Below are positions 10,199 through 20,480 of a stretch of 64,000 nt of DNA, piece by piece. The DNA comes from Tenebrio molitor (lineage: Eukaryota > Arthropoda > Insecta > Coleoptera > Tenebrionidae): assembly GCF_963966145.1 (NCBI RefSeq), contig NC_091053.1, forward strand, positions 9,858,001-9,922,000. Reading direction: 5' to 3'. The position numbers were made by a program, and so were the translations under genes. Numbering within the stretch: position 1 is the first letter of the stretch; each line of letters begins with the position of its first letter. The notes beneath the pieces are model-generated. The model had not been told where the DNA came from. It was given only the letters and a program-made list of their open reading frames with translations, and ran no database searches.

Positions 10199-11260
10199 CA
10201 TAGACAACACAGTAAACCTATAGAACGCAAACTCCTATGCATTTTATCGTTTTTTTTGGAAACGCACCCACCACAAGCCGTCAGGGGACGCTGCCGTTTT
10301 ATAAAAATTAAAATCGTGGAAACTTATGCCAAAATTTAAAAAATATATATATTTTAACATTTTAAGTCATAAATAATAAATCTACTGTTACGAGAATTTG
10401 CAGAGTGCAAAGGTATTTAAACCATGTGGAACTCGCCATAGATTTTCAAATCCAATTAAATATCCTGGGCATTTTATGGAATGGATTAAAAACACGGGTA
10501 ACAAGCAGTTATCAACTTTGGAGCCTATGAAAGTGTAGGTATAACAGCTACACTGTGTGTGGAATTCATTTTACCAGCAAAGACTTCGGCACGAACGAAT
10601 ATGGCCGTAGATACCCTCGATACAACTTTCCTCCTTTTCCAGTCCAGACTTACTTCCAGTAATAGTAAAAAAATATTGATAATTATATTTTAACTGAAAA
10701 CTATTTTTTATAGAATTTTCATCCGATCTACTGATCTACGATATTTCTACTGAAGACGCTATAAGTAAATTGTGTAAATCCTGTTTTATGTAGTAATGAA
10801 GATATAAATTCTTGTGAAAGTTTCAAAAAGAAAATAAGAAAAGCTGAGCATAATCAAAATTATAAAAAGCCAGAATGTTAATCCAAAATTCGGGCTGCAA
10901 CTACGGGCTGCAGTGTACCGAAAACGTTACATGCAAAATTCGATGTCAAAATAAAGAGCAAAATTTTGAAGGTGAGGACGCCATAAATCTGTTTGTCGCA
11001 ATTGAGGAAAAGAAACACCAAATCAAAATTTATAAAAATGCAATGGAAATGTATCGAAAAAAATTGAAAATAAAAACTTCAAAATAAATGTAATCTTTTA
11101 ATTTCATAAATAAATTATTTTGAAAATTAAAATAAATAAAAAAAGCCAGGATATCCAGCTGGCTGTGTCTTATTTTGCACCTACCACAAGCCAGTAGATG
11201 GCGTCGGGGCACAAAAAACAATGGGAGTTTGCGTTCTATAGGTTTACTGTGTTGTCTATG
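10199..11260. mobile_element. P-like element encoding a THAP protein only
   Basis: Terminal inverted repeats of about 40 bp begin CATAGACAACACAGTAAACC and end with the complement. The 8-bp direct duplication ATGATGGA flanks it perfectly (10191-10198, 11261-11268). The length is 1062 bp. The direct motif ACCACAAGCC lies inside each end. The 8-bp duplication, the CAT start and a THAP-type coding region together suggest the P superfamily. It was inserted into the left tip of the foldback repeat at 11269-11893. Confidence 0.75.
10400..11087 (+). pseudogene. THAP-domain protein of the P-like element
   Basis: Frame pieces about 10420-10660 resemble a THAP DNA-binding domain: HRFSNPIKYPGHFMEWIK, then TVCGIHFTSKDFG as the C-H part of the zinc site. 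A one-base shift near 10540 separates the two pieces. A splice acceptor (TTTTTTATAG, 10712) opens a later piece. The last frame, 10875-11087, ends in a charged segment rich in Lys and Glu (EEKKHQIKIYKNAMEMYRKK) that could form a coiled coil. No catalytic transposase domain is present. THAP plus coiled coil would resemble truncated P-element repressors, which is an inference. The AATAAA-like run at 11107 may be its polyadenylation signal. Confidence 0.45.
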
Positions 11261-11268
11261 ATGATGGA

Positions 11269-11893
11269 GATGAAGTGGCGATATCTAGTGAAATTTAGAA
11301 TAACCACACATTTAAAAAGTTAAATATCAGGTTATGTTATATGCTATTTCATTGTCAAAAACTGTCAGTTTATACGTTTTCGTCGTGTAATTTGATCATT
11401 TCGGAGTAAAACGATGCAAGCATTACAGAATTCGAGGTTCTAAGACGCTAACTTTCCTCTAAATGCGTTTTTACGCACGCAAGCGTGAAGGATCACAGCC
11501 ATAGACTAATCACAGCAAACTAACGCCGAATCGGAATTTCGTCGTGGAACTTGAACATTCCGGAGTAAAACGATGCAAGAATTACAGAAATCGAGGTTTT
11601 AAGACGCTAACTTTCCTCTAAATAGGTTTTTACACAAGCAAGTATGAAAGATCACAGCAAAACCGCTCCGAATGGGAATTTCGTCGTGGAACTTGATTTA
11701 CATTTCGGAGTAACACGATGCAAGAATTACAGAATTCGAGGTTCTAATTTTTCATGTTCCTGCCATTGTGTCATAAAAGTATAAACTGACAGTTCTTGAC
11801 AATGAAATGGCATATAATATAACCTGATATTTAACTTTTTAAATGTGTGGTTATTCTAAATTTCACTAGATATCGCCAATTCATCTCCATCAC
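11269..11893. repeat. Foldback element with internal tandem repeats
   Basis: Arms of about 105 bp (11269-11373 and 11787-11893) are inverted copies; both contain GGCGATATCTAGTGAAATTT on one strand. Between them lie about 2.5 tandem units of roughly 150 bp (11380-11745), each with TTTCGTCGTG, CGGAGTAA, CGATGCAAG and TTCGAGGTT. Foldback (FB)-type elements have this layout of inverted arms around tandem repeats. Its left tip was split by the P-like insertion. Confidence 0.7.
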
Positions 11894-12127
11894 ATGACCA
11901 ACTTCATTAAACTATGTTAACGAATTTCTTTTCTAGTACCACAAATTTCCCGAAGAACCTCAAACGATTTAGCTCTAACTCCACTGTCGCTGGGAAATTG
12001 AAATAAAGGTTTTTCAGAATTGCCACAAATAATGCATTTAATGAGCATTTTCAGAGTTTTTTGATTGACAAAATTTCAAATTTGACGGCAATTTTACATA
12101 GTTTAATGAAGTTGGTCATGAAGTTAC

Positions 12128-13648
12128 CGTACAGTAGCTCCCTCTAATGAAATTTAAATGAAACATGGCTGCTGAACTCCGTATCAGGAAATAGAAATAG
12201 GAATAGCAATAAACTTTGTTAGAAAAGCAATAGCAAAATAGAGGAGGACTGGATGCGCACTTGGTTAGTGGAATGGCCATGCGCTTTTCAGTTTTCATAG
12301 AGTGAACAGCCCTGAGAATGAACACCGACCAGTAAATGAACGAAAGTCTGGTTTTTCGTTGAAAATAAGAAATCAATAGCTTTTAAATAGTTCGCGCATG
12401 CTTTTGGTAAAAGTTACGCTTGCGCGGTATTTTGTTCATTAATTAGATTATTTTTAACATCTAACTGTGCTTTGCAGAAAATCGTCAGAAGTGGCGTGAG
12501 TAAGCAAGCGAAAGGCTGGGAGCCATTTTGTTTAAGGCTCCAGTGGAGTAAAATAAAATTCCAGTTTCGAGGAATGTGGGTTGTATACTCTGTAAATTTT
12601 GACGGGTGTCAGTCAATTTGCCGGGGGTCCTTCGAGCAGAAGTTACGGTCATGACGACGGCCAACAAAGCCGTTCCCGTTATCCCATAAACCATTATTTC
12701 CGAATACTGACACTACAAATACGGTAAAAGAAATTTTGTATTCAGAAAAATCATCCATTCGAAATTCTGTGCAAAACAAAGCGACAGAAAAATTGGAGCA
12801 CATTAACGGGTTGAATGTTAAAAGTTGTGCCATGTTTATTGATAAATATAAATCATTTTTAGCAAAGAGATGGATTAATAAATTCGGATGCAATTCTTGC
12901 AATAAAGTGACCATATTCCACACGTGAATTAACAATTGAAGAAGGTATCAAAAATAACATTACTGATTTATTTAACGATGGATCATGAAAACCATATAAA
13001 ATTAAAAACATCGCATCCTTATTATAATTAGGTACAAGGACCACAAATATCACCAATCATGATATTTGTTACTTCGTTGTTTATATACTCCTACGAAAGA
13101 GAAAATCAATTCTGATTTAAAGTATTGCATAATTAAAAGGGACGATAGATTCTGGCATGAAATTGGAAAATTGGAAATGGAAAATCACTTAGAAACATTT
13201 TATTTTGGGACTTTCTTCCAGAATTAGTGGATCCTAGACATCAAAGAAGTCAGCCAAATACTAAACAAATAGTTATAATTTTGCATTGTTAATATTTTAA
13301 AATTAACTCAATTCGAATTTTTATTCATTTAGATAAGGCGTTAAAAATAATATTTTTTTATTTTTATTAAAATAATAAAAAGAAATTAACCTTCTTGTTT
13401 ACCTGCAATATTTTTGGGAAACATTTGGAAGGGTCGTTTCACTTATTATACCTGCATCCTTCATATTGAAAAAAGACCACAAGTCTATATGATCTTCTCT
13501 TAAAACTAATTCTTTTCAGAGAATAAAATCCTTATCAGAAGTCTGAGAAAGGAAAACTTATATCAACTGATCTAAATATTTCTCTTTTCATTTTTAGCCA
13601 ATCCTTAATTACTGAGGAATTTAAAGTGTTATATCATTTATTCAGATC
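12128..13648. other. Non-coding stretch with one unrecognised open segment
   Basis: The only long readable segment is about 12680-12927 (plus strand). It is Lys- and Asn-rich, contains AKRWINKFGCNSC, has no clear start, and I do not recognise it. The rest, including the 700 bp before the viral-like gene, shows no gene. Confidence 0.4.
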
Positions 13649-14914
13649 ATGGCGACTAGAAATCAACCATTAGCACACATCCCACGTTTTAAAACAGTGG
13701 AGATGATTGGAACTGCCAGAGAAAATGCCTCAGCTACAAGGGCTATCATCTCCACAATTGATCCAGCCATGTTAACGGTGGTTCCGACCCCCGCTAGGAT
13801 GCCCCCTGTTCCTTTCCCTCTATTATCATCTCCGGTCAATCCCAACGACGATTTGTATCATTGGAAACTACTTCTTCTCTTAGCAAAGGAAGAGAGAGAA
13901 ATGTCACCTGACTTAGCGTTGACCGCATGGGTAAACATCTTCATCTCATCTTTCCCTGACTCTCAAAGACGCATCGTTGATATGTTAACACGAATGGGAT
14001 ATGAAATCATTGAGAGAAATCTCATAGAATGGGCTAGGGATACCCCTCCTTTTGATGATATTGATTTCAATGATCTTGCCCGTTATGAAACACTCACTTC
14101 AGCCTTAACTATAGCATTGAATTGTATAATATAGGTCTTTATGAGTAGAAAGTTGACCTCAGCTAATTATACAGTTTGGATCACACGTAGAATGAACGGT
14201 TTCGCTGCTGCACTACGAGGAGATAGTAACAATGCAGCATACCAGAGCCTACCTCCAAGTATGCAATTTGCTTCTTCCAGTTATGATGCTCTACATGCTA
14301 AATTTGAATTAAGACGTCTTGTATTCTTCCAAGTTTACAATACTGCGAAGTCCCGTAGTTCTACTGACTGGGTCAGAGGTTGTCAGACAAGCCTTGTATT
14401 TTTAAGTGGGACCGAGATGACTCAATTCTTAACCATCTTGAACTACATAGTAATCCAGAACCCCATATTACTGACATGGAATGAACTGGCAAAGGAGACT
14501 CCTTATCTGATAGATGCCTATAATAAATGGTTACAATTACGAGATCTTGCCCCATTTGCAAAGTTAGCTTATCAAAACAGGAATACGGAAGAATTTAACA
14601 GGAGCAAGCTAGCTAGATTCGCAGAGGTAGCAACGGCCATAGCTAATCAATCTGGACAAACAAGTATGTCTAATTACAAGGGTGTAGGGAACTCCATGCA
14701 GCTCTCTGACCTTGTAAAACATGCAAAGATAATTGTTGAGTATTGGAATGTAGCCCAAACCCATTTGACCAATGCAATTGATCGTAATCTTCTTATTGAT
14801 GCCGACAATGAAGAATTAAGAAGGAAAATTCATGTGGGGGCTGAAATGGTCCGCACTCTGACAAATGATCCAACTCAGAACATCCCTATCCAGGGAGCCA
14901 GTATTCTTGAATAA
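13649..14914 (+). pseudogene. Endogenous viral nucleoprotein-like gene with one stop
   Basis: A frame of 421 codons starts at ATG 13649 and ends at TAA 14912-14914. It is broken only by a TAG at 14132-14134; the parts before and after are in the same frame. Length, helix-rich composition and a central region of hydrophobic and aromatic helices resemble the RNA-binding nucleoprotein of non-segmented negative-strand RNA viruses of arthropods (Mononegavirales or Jingchuvirales). I cannot assign a family. Such genes enter insect genomes when LINE enzymes copy viral mRNA; the A-rich tract just after the stop fits this. No other viral gene is next to it. The near-intact frame implies a recent event or selection. 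Composition is slightly less A+T-rich than its surroundings. Confidence 0.6.
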
Positions 14915-14960
14915 ATAAGTATCACTTATTAACCTATTATTCATATTAATATTTAATAAC

Positions 14961-14984
14961 AATAAAAAAAAAATAAAAAAAAAC
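14961..14984 (+). other. A-rich tract after the viral-like gene
   Basis: A run of adenines broken by one T, 47 bases after the stop codon. This is what a copied poly(A) tail would look like. I could not find a matching target-site duplication upstream of 13649. Confidence 0.6.
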
Positions 14985-14989
14985 AAATT

Positions 14990-15642
14990 TGTATTGATGC
15001 ATTGATGCTTGCTAGTATAGTTTTACATTGAGCGCTCCTTTTCCGTGCTACAAGTGGTTTTATCGTTGGATGTGGCGGTGAGTTTGGTGTCAAACTGTTC
15101 GTTGGATTACCGGTTTCCATACCATATATTTTTCTCAATTGTAAGATTGATATTTTTCCTAAATTTGGTCGTTAAACGATCATTGTATTTTATCGTTGTA
15201 CAGAGCTGATAACTTTTTGCGCGATAAGGTTCGGTTTTTGGTGAGGCGAGTGACTGCGGTTATTGGCTCCGCGCGCTCGTCTCCGTTTAATTAGGGAGGC
15301 GAGTGACTTCGGCGATTACGTTTTATTTTATATTTTCAGGGCATTAAATTTTTGGCTAGATTATGGCCAACTCGCAGAGTAACTGTCCGGGCTGCAATGC
15401 CGCGGTTGATCGGGATGTTTCGCTTTCATATTCGTCTTCGGAAAAATCAGTCTGACACTGACGTTGTCATTTTTTTTTTCATTCTCTATATTGAAATCAT
15501 TAATTCTAATCACGGTAGAGAATAATATAAGGTAAAACGACGAAGCGCTAAGCGGTGACTCTCGAGTGGTAGACCATCGTGTTAGAAAGAGACGGAAAAC
15601 GTAGTGCTGCAGCGGCTCACTAATTTCTGCGTGTAAATTAAT
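14990..15642. other. Mixed flank with a possible retroelement 5' end
   Basis: A GC-richer block (15200-15420) leads to ATG 15363 and a 30-codon frame starting MANSQSNCPGCNAAVD. The Cys pair near the start recalls the N-terminus of some retroelement ORF1/Gag proteins. The frame closes at 15453-15455, so only a 5' fragment would remain. Bases 15503-15550 match the reverse complement of 24363-24421 closely. Confidence 0.3.
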
Positions 15643-15650
15643 ATAAAAAC

Positions 15651-18548
15651 TAGTGATGGGCAATGGAAATATTTCCGATTGGAAATATTTCCGAAACGGA
15701 AATATTTCAGAAACGGAAACATTATAAATTTCCATAAGTTTCCCAGTTTGAAATTTTACCGCCAAATCTCAGAAACATAACCTCTAATGTAGACTGCTGA
15801 CTCAAATTACTCAAGTAGGGTATATTGCAATGCAATTCGCAACGTTTTGTGTTCGTAACGACCAAATCATAATCTATTAAATTAATGTAAGGAAATTGAA
15901 ATAGCACGCGTGTTTGTAACTGAATTTACCTGACCTGAATCTGAAACTCAAAGTTGTTACATATTCTCATTTTCGGTAAGTTCTATGATCTTTTTTAACA
16001 AAAACCCCTGAAAGTTTTGATATAGGACATGGTTAAACACAAAAGTGCAGTGTGGAGTCATTTTAAAAGGCTGCCAGGCAATAAGGTTTCATGCCTCTAC
16101 TGCCATAAACAGTATTTCGGAAATGCAACTAGGATGATGTCGCATATTACAAATGAATGTAGACGCTGCCCTTCTGCAAGACTATTGGCTAGCACTTCCA
16201 AAACTGGAACCTGTAAAAGTAGCACATCTTCAACCTGGGGATCATTCTCTGATGATAACGTAAATGAGAAAAATATTCAATCCAAAGTTACTTCATTTAT
16301 TGCTGCACTACCTTTTACAATTGTAGAAAATCAAAAATTTATAGATTTCATCAAATGCTTAAGGCCCTCTTATAATCTCCCCTGTAGAAAATCTATTGCA
16401 ACATCAATTATGGACAAGATATATTCACAAATAAAAACATCTGTAACTCAGATGCTTGAACAAAGCACATCATTAAGTATGTTATGTGATGGATGGAGTG
16501 ATATAAATAACACTCCAATACTGAATATAATATTTACTACCCCAGAGCCTGTTTTCTACAAAGCTGTACATACACAGCTGGAAAGACATACAGGGAAGTT
16601 TATCTTTGAGATATTAAATGAAGCAATAGAAGTAGTTGGTAGTGAAAAAGTCCATGCATTTGTAAGTGATAATGCTAGGAACATGAAAGCTGCTTGGAAT
16701 TTGCTAAAAGAAAAGTACCAAACTCTTATAATTTACGGCTGTTTAGCCCATGGATTGAATCTTTTAGCTAAAGATATCGCTAGCCTTGAAGATTTTAGTA
16801 ACATTATTGCACACACAAAAAAAATTGTGCAGACATTTCGCAATAAACATCTTCCCAGCCAACTATTCAAGAAAATTCAAACAGAAAGTGGAACTGGACA
16901 AGCTCTTCATGTACCTGTTGAAACTCGATGGGGAACATACACAAAATGTCTACAGTCAGTATTAAAGAATAAAGAAAATTTGCAAACTGCAGCTGTAAAG
17001 CAACAAATACAAAATCAGATTGAAATTAGTGTTAGAAATAAGATCCTGGATGAAGATACCTACTGGCCTGGAGTAGAAAGATGTTTAAAAATTTTAACTC
17101 CTATTTCAGAGGCAATCCATAAGTTAGAAGCAGATAAAAACACCATAGGCTGTGTTGTAGGTCTAATTAAATATATAGAAAACTCAATTTTGGAGCATTC
17201 ATCTTTATTTAGGTTAGTTTGTGAGATGTGGTCATTATTTTGCAATGATTTTAACGTATATTTTTTTGTTTAGTGGTGACGTTGGGAGAAAAATTAAAGC
17301 TATGTTTCACCATCGAAAGGAATTTGTTTGTCATGATATACATTATGCTGCAAGTTTATTAGATGCCAGACAACAGGTAGCCTTATCTGAAGATGAAATT
17401 GAAAAGGCAGTAGATAAAATATTGGAAGTCGGTACTAACATGAGTTTAGAAAGAGAGCAACTACTTATTGATATTGGTGAATATCGTGCACGAGAAAAAC
17501 TGTGGAAATCAAAAACAATTTGGGAAGCTGCAAGAAAAATGGAACCTGTAACATGGTGGAAAGGCCTTTGTAGCACCAGATCTTTGGCTGTAGTAGCTGA
17601 ACGTATATTAAATTTTTCAGCTACATCAGCAGCAGCTGGGCGAAATTTTAAAACATTTTCTTTAATTAAAACAAAAAAACGAAATCGGCTAACCCTGGAA
17701 CGGACAGAGAAAATGGTGTATATAAAATCAAACATTAAGTTTTTCAACATAGAAAGTGAAAGTACAGACAAAAATGATGACATTGAAGTTGAAAGTCTTC
17801 CAGGAGAGACGATGGAGATCGAAAGAAATGAGTATGAATATGAAAGTATCTCTTCCGAAAATGAAGATGTTAGTTCAAGTTCAGAGTTATGTGATGATGA
17901 CACGATTACTATTGACAGTATTGACACTGATAATGCTCAAGAAATAGAGGAGACTGATAATGATATTTGCGGTACAAAAATTTATGCCAAAAATATTGAA
18001 GACACTTGTGATGAAATTGTAAATATAGAAAAAACTCCAAATGTTGCTTATTATGACGAAAATTTGCATGACACGGAGTTTATTTATGTATATGAAAATA
18101 AATAAGAAAATTATGAAAATGAAACTTATATACAGGACTGGAATAGTGATCTTTTTTTCTTTTTTTATGTTATTTGTTATAACTATTTTATATTCTTATG
18201 AATGCATTTATTTTCTGTTACTGTTATATTTTTTTTTCTTTAATAAATTTAAAAATTATGTAGTTAAACTTGAACATTAAATAAGTGAACTCCTTATGCA
18301 CAACCAAAAACCCTACAATAGGTCAAAACTCTGTCGCTGATATTAAAAAATGGTTTATTAAATCTTAAAACATTGTCAACAAACATTCTTCATGGTTATT
18401 TGGTCTTTTTTTGAAGAGTAAAAGAACCCCAATATGATGGAGCACACATTTTCAAAATTACAATGTTTCTTAAATTTCCGGAAATATTTCGGAAATTTTT
18501 GCCGGAAATATTTCCAAATTATAAATTTCCGGAAATTTCCCATCACTA
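15651..18548. mobile_element. hAT element 2, apparently complete
   Basis: Ends TAGTGATGGG and CCCATCACTA are inverted. The flanking octamer ATAAAAAC is duplicated exactly (15643-15650 and 18549-18556), the 8-bp target duplication expected of hAT. Both subterminal regions contain many copies of the palindromic core GGAAATATTTCC or shorter TTTCCGGAAA forms (15665-15715, 18470-18540), probably transposase-binding sites. The 2898-bp element contains one open spliced transposase gene. This is one of the best-preserved elements of the window. Confidence 0.92.
16029..18105 (+). CDS. hAT transposase (two exons, open)
   Basis: Exon 1 is 16029-17212 and exon 2 is 17274-18105, with a 61-nt intron (GTTAGT...TTTAG). 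Joined, they give an uninterrupted frame of 671 residues. A BED zinc finger (VWSHFKRLPG, CLYC, then H and C) opens the protein. It is followed by CDGWSD, VSDNARN, YGCLAHGLNLLAKD and VETRWGTY, which are standard hAT catalytic-domain landmarks. A dimerisation domain lies near SAAAGRNFKTFS, and a long acidic tail closes the protein. The ATG at 16029 directly precedes the BED domain. Exon 1 read without splicing ends shortly after the donor, which supports the intron. The surrounding TIRs and target duplication indicate a potentially autonomous element. Confidence 0.85.
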
Positions 18549-18556
18549 ATAAAAAC

Positions 18557-18835
18557 CCAAACAACTATCATTGAATAGGTTTGCTCGTAGTGCCATAATG
18601 GTAAACGACATTATAAACCAATAAGATGGCTTAAAAGAGTGATGTATCTAGACAATGAACCTTTTAACGTTTAACGTAAATACGGCAAATGTATTGCAAA
18701 AAACACTCTACTAACTAATGGTACCTCCCATATTAAATTATTCCTTGTTGTTGAATCTCCTATTTAAGTTTTCTTTTGCATCAGTTTTTCGCAGTAATGG
18801 TTAGGGAACAAAATCAAATGAAAATGAGATTGTAA
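18557..18835. other. Non-coding flank of hAT-2
   Basis: No gene or repeat pair is seen between the target duplication and the hairpin repeat. Confidence 0.5.
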
Positions 18836-19212
18836 TAGTTATTTACACAATTAGTGGGATAAAGGCAATATTACAGGATTCGAGTGTGAAGATTGCAGAT
18901 GACGAGGGCGTTAGCCCGAGTTCATCTGTAATCACACGAGTTTTCTGTTATATGCTTTAGCCCACGTGTTATGTACAAAATTTTATCTAAGACCGCCCCG
19001 AATTAAAAAACAAATGTAAATCTTATTTATTTCCGCCAGTTTCATTACACCACTCAGTGGAATAATAATTTACTTATCCCACTGAGTGGGGTAATGAAGC
19101 TCACTTATCCCACTGAGTGGAGTAATGAAATGCGTCCGGTAATGAAGTTCCTTATTCCACTCAAATGAGTGGGATAAGTGTCATTTATCCCACGGGATTA
19201 GATAAAAATATT
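18836..19212 (+). repeat. TAGTTATTTA hairpin element, copy B
   Basis: Second copy of the repeat at 6125-6476, with a more complete hairpin. The outer stem is GTGGGATAAAGGC against GCTTTAGCCCAC. The inner stem is CGAGTGTGAAGATTGCAGAT against ATCTGTAATCACACG. The centre is CGAGGGCGTTAGCCCG. An array of CCCACTGAGTGG units alternating with TAATGAA follows (about 19045-19180). It ends at GGGATTAGATAAA like copy A. Confidence 0.75.
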
Positions 19213-20119
19213 TATTGCGCTTGATTCTTTCTTTTTTTTATGACAATTTTTTTGTGTTTTTGAAATCAGTTTTGTAATATTGTTTTATTCTCATCACTAA
19301 AAAATAATAAATTAATTTTGACATAATTTCTTGTTGATGCATTTGACAGGAAAATTCAAGTACAATATTTTTAGAGAAAATCTCGTCTATTGTTTGGTCA
19401 AATGCATCAACAGAGAGAACGTGTTTTTTAAATATGCACTCTATTTTTAAAAAAAGATTGAAAATTGTTAAAGGTGGGTGATTTAGACCACCTCGGGATT
19501 TTATGTTCGTAAGAGCGCTAAAATTTGTCTCTTCTTGTTGGCATGTTGAGTACAGATTCTTGCGACATGTTTCACAGTTACTGTTTTTATAAATTTTCTT
19601 ACAAATGAATCCGGTCAGATAATAGATTATACAATGTACGGTTTCTTGATCGTAACTATAAAAACTCATATTATTATCAAACTCTGCATTTTCCCTATCT
19701 GTGTCAGTTTTTTCAATTAGCAAATTAATTTTTTCCCGAATTTTCTCTAATTGATTGCTTCCAGCTTCTTCATTAAAAATTGCTTTGAATTTTTCAAATG
19801 TCAGCTGACTTTTCTTCATATCGGGATCTAAAACTGAACAGTTGCCGAACTGTGGTGGCTTTAATATATTATAAGTTGCCAACATTCTGTACAACTGTAA
19901 AAAAGTTGTAAACGTTGGATGATCGTTGGCCCCTCCAGCTTGACGTATAGTGCCAAAAAATCTCTAAAATAAATGTTAAATCGGAGATACTTTTTGAAAA
20001 GTTAAAAAAATATACCCGTAATGGTTCTAAAAAAGAAATGCACATTCTTTGCGTGTTATACAATACCCATCAGTAAGAGAAATTTCTTTTAGTTATTTAA
20101 ACAAAGAATAATATATTAT

Positions 20120-20480
20120 TATACGAGTTTAACAAGACGTTGTACCGGGTGATTTTAAATGAATGTGACTTTTTTTCATAGGTTGGCGATATTATTGTTG
20201 GTAATTCTGCTTTTTAATGTGATAGTTGACATAAACATAGGCGTCCTCGCCTATTTGACACAATTTATTAATACATAAAATGTCAAAATGACGTACGTAC
20301 GCCAATGTGTTGATTAAGGTATCAAGTTTGCCAAAATAATTTATGAAAAATGTTCCCAACTTCAGAAAAAAAGTCACAATCATTTAAAATCACCCGGTAT
20401 TATCACATGAGCACGACGAGCGTAGCGAGAAGTGCTTTAACGGAACGAATGTGATAATACGTCTTATTAAACGAGTATAA
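20120..20480. repeat. Foldback repeat split by a MITE
   Basis: Left arm TATACGAGTTTAACAAGACG (20130) pairs with CGTCTTATTAAACGAGTATA (about 20459). An inner stem, ATTATCACAT against ATGTGATAAT, surrounds a core GACGAGCGTAGCGAGAAG. The MITE at 20145-20397 separates the arms. It lies in an intron of the P-like gene. Confidence 0.7.
20145..20397. mobile_element. MITE with CCGGGTGATTTTAAATGA ends
   Basis: 253 bp with inverted ends CCGGGTGATTTTAAATGA and its near-complement, flanked by TA on both sides (20143-20144, 20398-20399). No coding potential. The TA duplication suggests mobilisation by a Tc1/mariner-type enzyme. Confidence 0.8.

Larger units (their letters stand above)
10119..12119. mobile_element. 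Outer element of a nested stack
   Basis: The left end CATGACCAACTTCATTAAAC (10119) recurs directly at 11893 and inverted at about 12101-12120. GAAGTTAC is duplicated outside (10111-10118 and 12120-12127), consistent with an 8-bp target duplication. The simplest reading is a 228-bp MITE (11893-12120) whose left end was repeated or split when a foldback element was acquired. The family is unknown; an 8-bp duplication fits hAT or P-like transposases. Confidence 0.55.

Noticed and set aside
13663..13845. Minus-strand frame inside the viral-like gene
   Set aside because: Antisense shadow of the nucleoprotein-like frame.
15361..15765. 134-codon minus-strand frame
   Set aside because: It crosses the hAT-2 left end and target duplication, so it is not one gene.
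17343..17927. 194-codon minus-strand frame
   Set aside because: It is the antisense of hAT-2 exon 2 and its Ser/Leu richness mirrors the acidic tail.
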